Source: Lichtheimia corymbifera B2541
Lineage: Eukaryota; Mucoromycota; Mucoromycetes; Mucorales; Lichtheimiaceae
Direction of reading: 5' to 3'
NCBI GenBank assembly: GCA_000697475.1
Contig: JNEU01000599.1
Span: 35,519-99,518 of the forward strand
DNA length: 64,000 nucleotides
A program made the translations under genes and the position numbers. Under the pieces are notes generated by a model. The model was given only the letters and a program-made list of their open reading frames with translations. It ran no database searches and had not been told where the DNA came from. This document shows positions 33,607-47,588 of this stretch, piece by piece; position 1 is the stretch's first letter, and each line of letters begins with the position of its first letter.

Positions 33607-34286
33607 AGTTTGATAAGAGATAAAAAGATGATCAAAGGAGATCTATCCGCTGGTGACAAATATTGACGCTGAGTTGTCAATACAATGAATCACATGATGA
33701 TAATCAATGGACAACTGTTCTATGCCCTCCATGAACTCACCTGGACATGCCTTATACCATACAGACCCATAATCCATACATATTACCTGAGAAGTGCACG
33801 TGATCATAATAAAAGAAGAAGGAGAAGAAGAGTACAAATCTTGACTGGATATTTCACTAAATGTAGAAGGTGATGCATGGTCGATGGATTGTGTAGCTTG
33901 TGTAGCTTGTGTCCCAGATCAAAAAAATCACTGATGGGAATGGTTCTCACGAAAATGTTGGATAAGGTAATGGTGCATGAATAGCTGGTGGTATGGTTAC
34001 ACTAGTGCTCAGGAGGTCACTTTTTTGAAAGGAAACCCGCCAAGGTGGTGGATGGATGCTGATGATAACATGGAGGAAGGTGTGTATTGTGGTTAGCTTT
34101 ATGATAATAAGAGAGCAATGACGAAGGGGATCGTACGGGAAAGGTTGTTTTCGGTATGGTGTTGTTAAATGAGTATACATGCACAATGGTGATTTTTACA
34201 ACTATGCGGGCTAATTACATGGGAAAGATACAGCATATGAAAAGAATAAGCCTATGATTTGAACAAGATGATTATCCATCTTGTTA
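33607..34286. other. intergenic region, no gene recognised
   Basis: 680 bp upstream of the phosphatase start and downstream of the small gene that ends at 34287. Contains a direct repeat of GTAGCTTGT near 33893-33912. ORFs on both strands are below 80 codons and show no family resemblance. Confidence 0.45.
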
Positions 34287-34679
34287 TTATACAGGTGATA
34301 TGGCAGCCGGTATATCTTGACTTGATGCTGATGAACGGCCCATTCTTGTCGGGGTCCATGTGGTCAAGCGTTTAAAGACACCTGACATGTTATTGCTTTG
34401 CTGTTCTTCAACACAAGAGTGGGCTTCCCAAGGCTTGCACAGCCGTTTCTTGCCATCATGGAAGAGTAGATCAGCATGATCTTCTTCAGTATCATGAAGT
34501 ACCTCTGGATCATAGATACATTCAAAACTGCACTCAAGATTGTCTTGTTCAAATTTATGGATGACAGGAGGTTCCTTGCTGATCCTGACAGACAATGATT
34601 TCTTTCGCTTGGATGATGTTTTGGTCTTTGTAGTTGTATCCAGAGATAGTCTACGAAGTTGGCTGATCATGGTTGTCAT
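34287..34679 (-). CDS. small basic protein, function unknown
   Basis: A single frame of 130 residues if it starts at 34679 (MTTMISQLRRLSLD); an in-frame ATG at 34739 would add 20 residues that look like translated leader (Ser/Phe/Cys-rich). The N-terminal 40 residues are strongly basic (TKTKTSSKRKKSLSVR), the middle is acidic (HDTEEDHADLLFHDG), and the tail is Ser/Thr-rich. RRLSLD resembles a PKA-type site. I recognise no domain. The leader before the start is CT-rich on the minus strand, which supports a real gene. Confidence 0.5.
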   Translation of the reverse strand: MTTMISQLRRLSLDTTTKTKTSSKRKKSLSVRISKEPPVIHKFEQDNLECSFECIYDPEVLHDTEEDHADLLFHDGKKRLCKPWEAHSCVEEQQSNNMSGVFKRLTTWTPTRMGRSSASSQDIPAAISPV

Positions 34680-35066
34680 CTTTGTTTGAAAAGAAGATAA
34701 AGGATGAAAAGAAAGAGATCGTTCACACGAACACAACAAACCCCTTTTCTTTCTCTTTCAGTGCTCACACACCTTGTGCCCAAGAACCAATGGTGTTGCA
34801 CCATTCCACTTTTAACACAGTTAGCTGCTGCTGCTGTTGCTCCCCGCGGAGCTAGTCTTCATCTGGCTGGCGTGTGCAGTAATCCGATTTGGCGAATCAT
34901 TCAACACACAAAGAAAATCCGTGTTACCCTCTCTTCATATCCCAAATTGTATCATACATAATGAAGATTTATTTTCTTTATTGTATCATTCTCTCACTCT
35001 ATAAGATTTGTATTGGTTGGTGGTATTATCTACAGATGTATGAGGTGGAAAAGGAAAGGGGTTGAA
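34680..35066. other. intergenic region between small gene and MRS2
   Basis: 387 bp. The part nearest 34680 reads as a pyrimidine-rich leader on the minus strand; the part nearest 35066 is the MRS2 3' region. No ORF is retained as a gene. Confidence 0.45.
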
Positions 35067-36601
35067 TCACAATTTATATAAGCGACGAATAGGCTCTGTT
35101 GTTCGCTTGATTCTTGCTAGGATCTTCAGACGCCATAGCGCATACATATAAGCGCCTAATCCCGATGAAAGAGCGACACCCGAAAATGCATAAAAAGCGA
35201 TTGGATCGTCTTCAAAATAGTTCCTCAAGTTCATGCCAAAGAGTGCACCATATACGCTAACGATACTTGCTGAAAGAGTAATGATGGTCAATCGAATATC
35301 GAACCACATAAGAGAGTTGCGCGATACATCAAGAATAATTTGCACAATTTCTTCAGTCGATCGCATATTGGATATCAATGATGACGCTGTGCTGGCAATT
35401 TCCTCTGTTTGCTTCAAGTAGGATTCCAATAACAACTCCACTTCTTCGTGATCCGACGAATCTCTAGGTTTTCCAGCCTTCTTTGCGGTAAGATACATTG
35501 CTGCCAAGTCCTCATCTACAAGTTAAACGTAGATTAATATCCTTCCTTTCTCTTCACTCGCTCGCGATATGCATTACCATTATCCAAGACATCTTCGATT
35601 GCATCATGAATGGACAAGGCATCTTTTTCAAACTTGGAGAGCTTTTTTGAATACTGCAACAGGTCGCGTAGATGGCTTTGTTTGACTGATTGTTCCACGT
35701 CTGCAATTTCTTCCAGATCCCCCAATAGCTTGTTGACAGGTGTCTCGAGTACTTCCAATTGCGATTGTAAAGAGGAAACCACTGATACCAATATCGCTTC
35801 CAGTGCCCTACAAGAGCCAAACTATTAATGATCGTGTGACACTCACTCATGCGACTGTCATTGATTTTACCGGAATTCAAATGGCAATTCGTGGTTGGTA
35901 CGTAGACGTTCTTGCAAGTCATATATAAAGATGCTTTGATTGTAGCTATCGGAAGATCCAAATGTATCGAATAAAATGACGAGATCGCTTTTGACAAGGG
36001 CTTTGAGATGCGCTATATTGACGAGGATCGCTTCGGGTCGTACCAAGATGGATGGTTTTTGATAGGCCGAGTGTGTATCAATGCCACGCAAGTCGCGTGG
36101 TAACAAGGAATGTCGTTGGCAAATATCCGATTTACCAAACTCGCCCGCAGTGATTCTGACAGCACCTGTGGCATCAAACTCTGTACCTGTGTATATGAAT
36201 GTATGTGTACACATACGAGTAACACAAATAAACCCGGTTATAACTTTGTCAACAGAAACCATATAGAAATAATATCATAGTAGCTTACAGCGTAGCTTCA
36301 AGTCACCCTTTTTGACAGCAACAGCATGGGTGGTTGCAAGTCGTGAGTGTTCTTTAACGTATCTTGGTTGTTGACGATGCAGACGACTGAATGTCAATGG
36401 CCATTGTGTAGTGGTAGTAGCTGTAGTTACTCGTCGACGTGCGATTCTTGTGAAGGCTACACTAGGTCGGCAAGGGACATTCCTCAAACATTGGAATGCG
36501 ATCGGGATCATGCCAGGAATGGAGCAGTTGAGGAAAGGGCGACGTTGTTGTATTGGTGGCACAAGTAAAGACAAGGTTCTTTTGTTGTACTTTTCAGGCA
36601 A
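35067..36601 (-). CDS. MRS2: mitochondrial inner-membrane Mg2+ channel, Mrs2/CorA family
   Basis: Four exons: 36601-36289, 36186-35871, 35807-35578, 35515-35067, giving 435 residues. The CorA superfamily signature GMN is present in YGALFGMNLRNYFEDD, between the two C-terminal membrane segments (ITLSASIVSVYGALF and IAFYAFSGVALSSGLGAYMYALW). Upstream is the long helical domain with the family motifs LLPRDLRGID and ILVRPEAILVNIAHLKAL. The N-terminus is Arg-rich with many RRR/TTT residues, consistent with mitochondrial import. Mrs2 conducts Mg2+ into the matrix and in yeast supports group II intron splicing. A second in-frame start at 36511 (MIPIAFQCLRN) would give 405 residues and looks equally like a presequence start. 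Confidence 0.93.
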
Positions 36602-38384
36602 AGGAGAAATTCAACCGACCAACAACAATGCAACCTCCCTCCTCCACTCACTTTGGATTGGCGGCATTTGACAGCGACACTCGTTGAACACACAACAAAG
36701 AGCACCAGAATGCACATGACCTGTTCATTATAGACATAGCACAGAAGGCTTGTCTCGGAGTCAATGAGGATAATATGATATACACGCTTGCTGCCCTAAG
36801 TAGCATCGATGATATTCTTCTAATTGTTACTAGCATGTTGCACTGTATTCTTCTTACATAAATATGATATTGGCTCTTGAAGACTGCCACCATTCATACA
36901 AATGATAATCTTGGTTCAGAAAAACAGCTCTTGTTGGCAGTTTCATGGGCCAGCTATTATGCTGCGTTTCAAGCTGAAGCGGAAAGTGATTGTGTGCATG
37001 ATCTGTGCCGACAAGTGGTAGTGCATTTTTTTTATGAGCAGCACTTTGAAATGCATGGCCGTCCTTGCATAGCCTTGACATGGTTGTACGTTGTTCATTC
37101 TCAGCTATATGCACGTCTTCCAGAAAGCGCAGTATGGTTGTCAGACAGCGAAATCGATAACATAGCGAGTCCGCAATACGATGCAAACCGGGGGAGGGGG
37201 TGCTATGAGATATGCTTCTTCAGCCCAGCGATCTTTTGATATCTCCAGTACAGTAAATCGAATCGAGTAAGCGGTATGTGCACTTGTCACGGTCATCGAT
37301 GAATAACACTACAACATCATGCATATGGTAAATGCACGTCAAAGCAGCCCCATGCAATCACCATTGCTCACGTGTGTATTATATACGCAGTGCCAATAGT
37401 AACGGAGTATTCGACCTTTCTCATGCACATTTTCGGTTGCATGGAAGTCCTTGGTTTCCTTGTTGACATGTGCTGTTGCTAGCAATTTGCATGTGCATCG
37501 CCACAAAAGGTGTTACAAGCCCTAAATGGAGTATGGGTAGCTGTTGGCATTATACATGTGTATGTGTGCCAGCTAACTCGTAGAGTATATATCTATCGCT
37601 GATTGCGTCAGATTTAATGGAAGCAATGGATGATAATGTACCATCTTTGCCAGTACAAATGTTGATGACCCTGAATCCTTTAATGACATGCATTGGCCAA
37701 TGAATGCAAAAATAGCTCCGCCATGGATGCGTTGGATAGGTAGTCGTTTCTCTTATCAAGTTTTGTGATACGTGATGGCGTCAGATTTAGCCAGCAGCAT
37801 GCTTTGGTACATCGGATGATCGGCAATCACCGATTTAGGCTAAACCATCCTCCAGCAGGTTTGATCATACCCTCGTTTAATATCGCTAGTCTAATTTGTG
37901 GCTGCTAGTTCTATCATCGCTAATAGAGCGTTTATGTTCTCTTGAAAGGAAATTGTTTCCTCATGGGGAGGGACGAATAATGCATGCTATACGTGAATAG
38001 GTTAACCTGCTGGATCACTACAAGCATCATGCTTATCATGTCATTGTGCTACGTATACAGAAATGGTTGTCCAATGTATGATGATTAAGAAATCCATGTT
38101 TACCAATTGTTCGTCTAAGGAGAAAATAAAGAAACCAGTTGTAGATATGAAAAAGTAGAAATACAACGGGAAGAAAGGAATCGCAACGAGATGCTATATA
38201 TGAAGGGGGTAGTGTGAGAGAGTATATATATATAATGTGTGTTTGTGCGTGGATGGATCGGTGTGGAGGAAGAGAATATAGGCGATGGAATACCAGTTCC
38301 AAGGTATTGGATGATGAGAGGAGGAAGGAAGATAACATGTGGAGATCATGGCGGATGAGGGATGGTGTAAAGTAAATAAATTAT
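36602..38384. other. long intergenic region, no gene recognised
   Basis: About 1.8 kb between the MRS2 start and the stop of the glycosyltransferase gene. ORFs of 110-120 codons overlap on opposite strands at 36854-37239; neither has exon partners or recognisable motifs. A short TA dinucleotide run lies near 38224-38233. Confidence 0.45.
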
Positions 38385-39868
38385 CTAGTTGATTGTGGAC
38401 ATCATTGTCTTTTTGAAGCCTCGAATCTTTTCACATTCTCCCTTGAGGTTGTCAGCCCGTGACGTATGCCATTCACCAGACGCATGAAATTTACGAGCAT
38501 AGCGCAAGCAAACTTCCTCTCGATAATTAATGTACAATTTGCGGTTGTATTGGCGCTATTACATTTATGGATCAGTAACATATAAGAAGGTTTGCATAAA
38601 GTAGACTTACCTCTTTGCGTCGTGCATCCTCAGGATAGCGATGGGTCTGATGGATTAAAAAGTCGTTTGGAAGTACCCAGTACTCAATACCAGACAAAAA
38701 GATTTCATAGAGACAGGCAGCTTTGTTGGCACCGTAACCGACAAAACGTTCCTCACACCAAGGAGAGCCTTCCTTTTTGTAGATGATGTATGGCTCATAG
38801 GAGAAATCATAGCGTGTCACCTTGTAGAGGTCGTCAGTCTCGTACCATTTGGTGTAATTGGTGGATCCATGACCTTTGAACCATCCTTTGTGGAACATGC
38901 CGATCTTATCTTCTTGCACCAATTCCATAAGCTGGTCCTTTTTAGTTGGGAAGGTACGCCAATCGTTGCCATCATCCAAATTATCAAACTCAAATGCAGG
39001 TACCACTAGTGCTGTACGTCCTTCACGTAACCGGTCCATGATATCAGGGTTACCACGGATGGATTTGCGCAAGTCGGTGCACAAGTGGAAGTCGACATCC
39101 AACATCATGATATAATCCGTGCGAGCAAACAGCTTTGCAACGTTGCGCCACATGTTGAATTGACGATCATATTGGTCCACAATCAAATGCAAGTCGACAT
39201 ATTTCTGCATATCCGGGTTGGATGAATGAAGTTCCTGCAACTCGGTGATCACCTCATCCTTGGTTTCATCATCCATGACATGCACCGTAGCAGAGATGGG
39301 TCCTAGATAATATCATCTAAGTCCTCTTTTCTCTTTCTCCTCATGCAATCCACCATTTACCTTTGTAATTGCTTGCAAGCCGAGAAAGCACAAGGAAACG
39401 ATTTCGAGTAACCAAAGTCGACATGGTGATATCTTCTTTATCAAAGGTCTCCTTTGCTCGGAAAAAGTAAGGCGTCATGTTGCTAGGTCCCATAGCTTCT
39501 GAAAAGACCTTGCTCATAATCAAATTCTCGGGTAGCACTTGAACAGCGCCGTGGGCATTTGACCAAGCAACGCTATGGTCACTGAGTTGTTGTTGTTGTT
39601 GCTGCTGCTGCTGTTGTTGTTGTTCGTTCGAATGGGTTGAGAGGGATTCTTGTTGATCCGATTCAGCATGGGCGTCTCTGGCTTTCGGCAAGAGGCCTCC
39701 AAAGTCATGACTGGTACCACTGTAAGTTGCAACGAGATAGCTGGCAGTGTAGATGACCGAGAGAATGGCGTAAGTGATGAGTAGGTACTTGAAGAGCTTG
39801 GTTACAGCTTGTCTAAGCTCCGGTCTCATATTGGAAGATGGATAAAAGCGGGGAGAAGAGGGGAACAA
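38385..39868 (-). CDS. type II membrane glycosyltransferase, LARGE/GT49-like
   Basis: Three exons: 39868-39361, 39302-38611, 38555-38385, giving 456 residues. A short cytosolic N-terminus is followed by one signal-anchor (YLLITYAILSVIYTASYLVATY), a low-complexity stem with an unbroken poly-Gln run of about 13 residues (CAA/CAG codons near 39588-39625), and a catalytic domain. TDYIMMLDVDFHLCTDLRKS contains the DxD-type metal-binding motif, with DRQFNMWRNVAKLFA before it, as in the GT49 glucuronyl/xylosyltransferases related to LARGE and B4GAT1. The conserved FVGYGANKAACLYEIFLSG follows, as does HQTHRYPEDARRKE near the end. Its likely location is the Golgi lumen, acting on cell-wall or protein glycans; the sugar donor is unknown. 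An internal start at 39829 is possible. Confidence 0.82.
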
Positions 39869-41070
39869 GGGACACTGGGAAGATCGGATGTGAAGACACT
39901 GAAAAGGAGTGTGAATAAAGAAAAGAGAGAGCGAGTGAGAGGAGTGAGCAACCTTTTACGTGCCCGGCGACGAAAAAAAAAAAAAAAACGAGTGTATGCG
40001 AGAGAGAGTAGAAGATGAAAAAAAAAAGCACAGTGTGGGTTTATTTTTGTTCCCGCCATGTTACATTTGGAACCAAAAGCGCGCTAAAGATGGTGCTTCA
40101 CTCTTAATGACAACAATGGTATGAAACTCCCTTCTATATCTTCATAGACCAACTATAAAAGAGAACCCCCCGTTAGTATATGTTGCTATGCCTTGTCTCG
40201 ATCCATAGCAACACATGCAATATCATAGCAACACCTCATTTCATCTTTCCGACAGGTACAAACATTAAGAGCGTACAAGGTACATCAATAAATAAAATTC
40301 ATTGGTTGCTCTTCCCCGCCATATGCTTATTCGGGTAGATGAACATGTTTATTGCAAAAGCTTGGGTCCACGCGATACAATCATGTTCACCAAAAGACTT
40401 ATTATCGTTCCCATCAGCAGCTTTTGCGTATTTTCGGGAATCAAGTAGCTCTGAGTTGCATCTATTGCTGAGCTGATGGGGTTCATCCATGTCGTACATG
40501 AAGCTGCACCTTGTTCTCTTTTGCAGAAATATCCGACAGACCACATCATACTTCAAAGTGGCGCAATGCTACGGTGTTGTTCACAGCAACAGCTCATATT
40601 TATACCATTGCGTTCATTATACAACATACAGACACTGAAGCGCGAACTAGGATGATGCATGATAGCTATTGTTGTATATATATGGCATAGTAGTAGAGGG
40701 TCATCAACATCATTGATACAGATTTATTCAACGTTTGATACAAGTATGGGATTGTGGCATACATAAACACACATCCGTGCATTGTGCATTGTGCATATGG
40801 ACATACATGATAATAAAGAGTGTCTAGAATATGTAATTCGAAAAGAGGGATTATTGAAAGAAAATGTGCTTCTGTCGTGCTCTGATGGTGCAACGTAACT
40901 CGAATATCATAGTCGGCTTAGAGGGAGGTGGAAACGGATGGGTATTGAGCGGATGCCGATAGCCGAATATGATTGGGCTGGGCTTATGCGTTTAGCAGTG
41001 AACGTGAGTGGGACCTGAGCAATGCTTGTTTCTCTTCCCGACAACTTTACAACTTCCACTCTTCCCTGCC
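39869..41070. promoter_or_regulatory. divergent promoter region, GT49-like gene and SLT2
   Basis: 1.2 kb separating a minus-strand and a plus-strand gene, so it must contain both promoters. The side next to 39868 is strongly purine-rich on the plus strand (a run of A at 39973-39988 and GAGAGAG tracts), equivalent to a CT-rich leader on the minus strand. CTCTTCCC-type pyrimidine tracts precede 41071. No RNA gene is recognised. Confidence 0.5.
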
Positions 41071-43225
<2,155 letters not shown>

Positions 43226-43690
43226 ACTATGTGCAAATAGCAAGCAATAGTAAATTCAATCATTATTTATGATGACTTTTGTACTCGCTGGCTGTTGATT
43301 AAGACGTTTTATATCATGTTGTCTTTCCGTCCATCGTCAATGTGTGTATGTCAATTAACATAAAGAACAAAAAACCGAGAGCTGTCGGTTTGGCGTATTG
43401 CAGCCCATCAGGGAAGCAAATACAAATGGCAGGATGTTGTTGTGAGCTGGCAGCACTGAGGTTCCTTATAAAGCTATATGGTGTTGTGAGCGTACCAAGT
43501 GATGCCCTTGATAGATTTTTTATCACCTGCCCTAGTTTGGCGAATGTATGCATAGACAACATTGCACTAGGTTACTCTGACTTATTCCTGGTATATGCGC
43601 ACGATCACTTTATCAACTCATGTATCAATTTATCAATGCATCATCCCCAACAGGCAGAGATACCCACGCCCCACAATACACAATAAAAGG
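43226..43690. other. intergenic region
   Basis: 465 bp between the SLT2 stop and the start of the small broken gene. A 114-codon plus-strand ORF here (43342-43686) has no family resemblance or leader and I regard it as chance. Nothing else seen. Confidence 0.4.
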
Positions 43691-44421
43691 ATGTTGTCGC
43701 CGCCCACCATACCCTCACCAATCTCTTTCCTCTGCCATATGTCTTTGATTGCTTACAAGTTCAATCACCAAGGTTTGTGTGTATATCACATCTTGCAACT
43801 TGTGAATAAGTGCTGATCTTTGTGGACATTTATAGCGCTTCTTTGTATCGTGGCCTTCATTGTGATATTGGACCCTTATAATGAGGTAAAGCCTGATCAT
43901 ATTACTTGATGAATCACTACTCATATGCGCCACCTTGTTGCTTCCTATATAGCTATCTCTCCGTGAAGTATATGCAAACATTGGTTTAGATACCATGGTG
44001 CAAATAGCAAAGTCCCCTTCATAAAGAGTTGTCTCATCACTGCAGGCCCAGGAAAAGGTAAAGTAAACTTAAATCCTAAACTTCAAGGGTTGGTTCATAC
44101 TTTCTGTTTCTGTAGTCTTCAACTCAATACGTGTGTGCTTGCTGTAACAACGTATTCGTCAGCATCGAAGAGCTAAGAGCTTCAAGCACATTTTGACGCG
44201 GAGCATCTAATCCTCAAAGCTGACACGAAGCGTCCTTTAGAAAGGGACCACACAAAGGTAAATTGGTATTGGTTATGACATGAACTGGATTTATTTATCA
44301 TGCTTGCCAGATCACCATTAGCAGAGGGAACAAAGAACACTGTTTTACAACACAACGCCGTGGCGACTTGTTTTCTCTCAACAGACCGAAGCTCCCCCCC
44401 AAAAGAAAAGGATATGGATAA
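43691..44421 (+). pseudogene. small gene with C2H2-like zinc finger, frameshifted by a 7-bp duplication
   Basis: Exon-like pieces in phase: 43691-43772, 43836-43885, 43953-43967, 44046-44057, 44116-44257, 44311-44421, each bounded by GT and AG. The fifth piece begins STQYVCACCNNVFVSIEEL and, after removing one copy of the tandem 7-mer AAGAGCT (44168-44174 and 44175-44181), would continue into a HxxxxH-type end and stay open to the next donor. With both copies present the frame hits TGA at once. The last exon is an ordinary 37-codon end. The link of the two first exons (with a hydrophobic LLCIVAFIVIL) to the zinc-finger part depends on two very small exons and is uncertain; alternatively 43691-44024 is a separate 67-residue membrane peptide with a stop at 44022. 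The break could be real decay or a sequencing error. I give no function. Confidence 0.45.
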
Positions 44422-44786
44422 GCCGGAAGCCAGATATCTTTCGTATACCTGATAATCCAGATGCGAGCGGATCATATTGCATCATCAGGAGGAGGGATGG
44501 ACGAAGATATTTCTCACACTTATGGTGATAGCCTCAAGCTATCGAGACAAAGTACATACTTAAAAATGGATGAAAGTATACCACACACGTATGGTGCTCA
44601 CAGGCACTCTTGCAGAACAAGACTGAAGAGCAACGCTTATGGTTCTTCATTCACACAACGAAATATATGTCATTATTCACAATAAAACATCCTGTAATAA
44701 TAAACGCATTTACTTTGGCCCTTTTCTTTGATACAATGGAAGACGCATTTAAATAATGATATGGAAGTATATAGGAGTCATCTGAA
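44422..44786. other. convergent 3' region
   Basis: 365 bp between the broken gene and the RBM22-type gene, which is on the minus strand. It holds a pair of related short blocks (ACTTATGGTGATAG-like at about 44518 and ACGTATGGTGCTCAC-like at about 44588). No gene is recognised. Confidence 0.4.
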
Positions 44787-46388
44787 TTACACATTCGATC
44801 CTTTTGCAGTTGGGTCCTGACTAGGGTACTTGGCAGTGGATCCTGAGATTGATGGAGGAGCAGGTGGTTGCATTGCACCCAAAGAGATTGATGATGCTGC
44901 TTCTAAAAGGGACCATGAGTTGCTGCTGCTCGTATAGGACGCTTTTTACCCATGTATGATCCTTACCACTTTTTTTCTTGTCAGACTTTGGTCCCTGAGG
45001 TCGTGCTTTGCCCCATGTCACTCGTAACGGATGCCCTTGCAAGGTCAAACCAGCATCTGCAATTCGATCTGCTGCAAGTTCAGCGGCTGTTCTTGTTGCA
45101 AAGTTGACGAATGCACATTTGGACTTGTGTACTACGACTACTGATTTAAGCTGGCCATAGGTGGAAAAATGTTGCCTAGTTCCATGTATTAAATCCACTT
45201 GTCTTTCCATCCATATCGCATTGCATATACCTCAAATCAGCCTCTGTGATGCTTTGCTCAACGCCGGTTACAAATAGAGAAGTCTATGATAAGGTCACAT
45301 TACTACCATATCCCTCTACTCAGGCCCACAGATCCCATAGCACGCTACATACCACTGTCTTATCCTCTGGTGGGGTCAATGAAGATGTCGCGCTGCGAAC
45401 TCGACTCATGATTTTGGCGGCCACAGGGTCATTTGAACCATAATAGCGATCCTTGATGTTTTGCTGTGCGAGTTCAGGGTCACCTGGCAATTCGTGTCTA
45501 ATGGATTGAAATGTTAGTTATTCATCATTTTAGTGTAAAGGTGAGAAACATACCGGTAAGGACAATTGCTTCCGCGAGTACATTCGCCTTTGACAAAGAA
45601 GGAGCAAATGTGTGGTCGATTACGCTTGTAATAAGGCTCGCTGCGGGCTAATCGTTGCAAAACTTCACGGCTAGATGCTGTCAACTTGTTGGGATCATAC
45701 ATATTCTTCTCGTCTTCTCCCTAATACAGTATTGAAACGTTAAGGATGGACATGGAATGACACATTTCCCCCCGTGATTGATACCTTGCCAGCAATGTTC
45801 TGTGCATAGTATTGTCGATTCACGTCAGAATTGGGAGCCTCGGAATGGATATTTAATGCTTCATCTCTAACTTGGACAGGAAGACCTAGAGACAAAGTAT
45901 TGATATGATTGAATATCCCCAAGCCATCCACATCGCCTTACCATATTGTAGATCCAATACACAGGTCTGACACACATTCTTCAACTTTGCGCATATCTGA
46001 CAGATTTCAGTCTTCTTGTATCGCATATTGGTGCCAGGGAGCCAACGAAACACTGTAAACGGCCTCGAGCAAATCTAAAAGATCTTGTCAGACACACAAT
46101 GGCTATACAACATCAGCGCCTTACCTTGCATTCTTTGCCAAACGATTGCTTCGTCTATAGCAAGAGACAACGAGTCAGTACCCAGATTTCGCTTGTAAAA
46201 CATTTTCTATCGAGCATTGCAGTACCATACGGACGTAAGGGTTGTCGCCAAGGCAAGTCTCGCAAACAATCGGGAATTCCTATAGTCACGATCGGTTGTT
46301 AAGGCAAGGTCAATCGACAGATGAAGCTGACACGTACGGATTCTTCCCATTGTTGCTTGTTGGGGTCTGCTTTTTGCAATTGACTCAT
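44787..46388 (-). CDS. ECM2: pre-mRNA splicing factor Ecm2/Slt11/RBM22
   Basis: Ten exons: 46388-46338, 46279-46226, 46154-46125, 46074-45942, 45885-45785, 45720-45554, 45497-45353, 45283-45231, 45175-44967, 44902-44787, giving 352 residues (yeast Ecm2 is 364). The order is diagnostic: N-terminal Cys-rich zinc module ([50 protein letters not shown]), a CCCH finger ([22 protein letters not shown]), the NIKDRYYG and PPEDKTV linkers, then an RRM ([10 protein letters not shown]...[17 protein letters not shown]). The protein stabilises the catalytic RNA core of the activated spliceosome. All introns are GT-AG and one exon is just 30 bases. The tail is Pro/Ser-rich. Confidence 0.95.
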
Positions 46389-47588
46389 TGTGGATCGGTG
46401 GAGAGGCGAAGGCAGCAAGAGCGGGCGTTCCTCCCAGTGTTGTTTTTAGGCTGCGACCAAGGCCAGTGACAGAGATCAATGCACCCAACAACCTCCCTAT
46501 GTTTTGACACAGCACAGCAAAACCGGTTCATTGTGATATTCACGCTACTATTCTATTCTGACATTCGCCCTGTGATTATGACTCTTCTTTACACACTTCC
46601 TTGTTATCTTATCATTGCTCTTGTTTCCATAAACGTCAACATCGGATATATAATAATGTCGTCCTTCGTGTTAGTTACGGGTTCGATGACAAATGGATAT
46701 CATGTCAACCTCTTCAAAATAACCTGTATATGTATGCAGCCATCATAGCCTTGTTCATATATAATACTTGAGAGAAGACAATGAATCATTCCTCTTTATT
46801 GGCGATAAAGAACACATTTCATGGAGTACAATGTTGACATCCAAAGCATGATATAAAACTCATTTTCTGCAGACAATTTCCACGTGTTTAGTTCTCGTCT
46901 ATTATTGACAAAGAGTGAAGAAAGCATAGCATGTGACCAGAAATGCAAATAGCGGAATATCCGAGTAGTCGTAACACTAACCTTAGTTTGGGGAGATAAG
47001 GAGCTTTACTGATAAAACAGCGCAGGTCATCTAATCGTGGAGATAACAGTAAAACAAAGCAAGTTCATAATCGCTTACCAGAAAGAGCACTAGCAGAGAC
47101 AATAAGAACAATATCATCACCATATATCGATACATTCATTCACACACCATGGTTGAATGCTTTAATCAGCATCATCATTACGGTGTGCACGGGTTGCTTG
47201 GCTCGTTATCTTTATCGGAAACGATCGGGCTGATCTGCACACGCACACGCACACACCACTCACCAACCACGGACCGGCTCTTATGTGTAATGTAACCATT
47301 TCTCAATCCTCAAACAACCATAGACAGCTTCTTATCATCGAATGCTACCCATTGTGCGACCCCACAGCTGTCGTCCGGCGTTTGAACCTACAGCGATCCC
47401 AGTCAGCTATGTGCCAGTGTTCCTTTGTAAGCTGATAGTCGGCCCTTTATTGTAAACTCGGGTGTTTGGCACATATAAAAAAAGGAAGCAGCATCTTCCC
47501 TTCCGATCACACATGCTCACTATTTTTCAACACGTACCTTCTTTTTCTTTCTTTTCCTCTCTTTTCCTCTTTTTCTCACTTTCCACAT
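46389..47588. promoter_or_regulatory. divergent promoter region, ECM2 and GATA factor
   Basis: 1.2 kb between divergent genes. Immediately upstream of 47589 is a long CTTTTC tract (47535-47580), a strong fungal-type pyrimidine leader. Several GATA/TATC sequences are scattered through it (for example near 46609, 46645, 47127 and 47210), which could allow autoregulation by the GATA factor; such short motifs are common by chance. No RNA gene recognised. Confidence 0.45.

Noticed and set aside
36854..37239. Overlapping ORFs of 110 and 120 codons on opposite strands
   Set aside because: Both are open over the same bases, neither has exon partners, a leader or a family motif, and their composition is unremarkable, so chance is the simplest explanation.
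43342..43686. 114-codon plus-strand ORF after SLT2
   Set aside because: No leader, no motif, and it ends where the next exon chain starts; likely chance.
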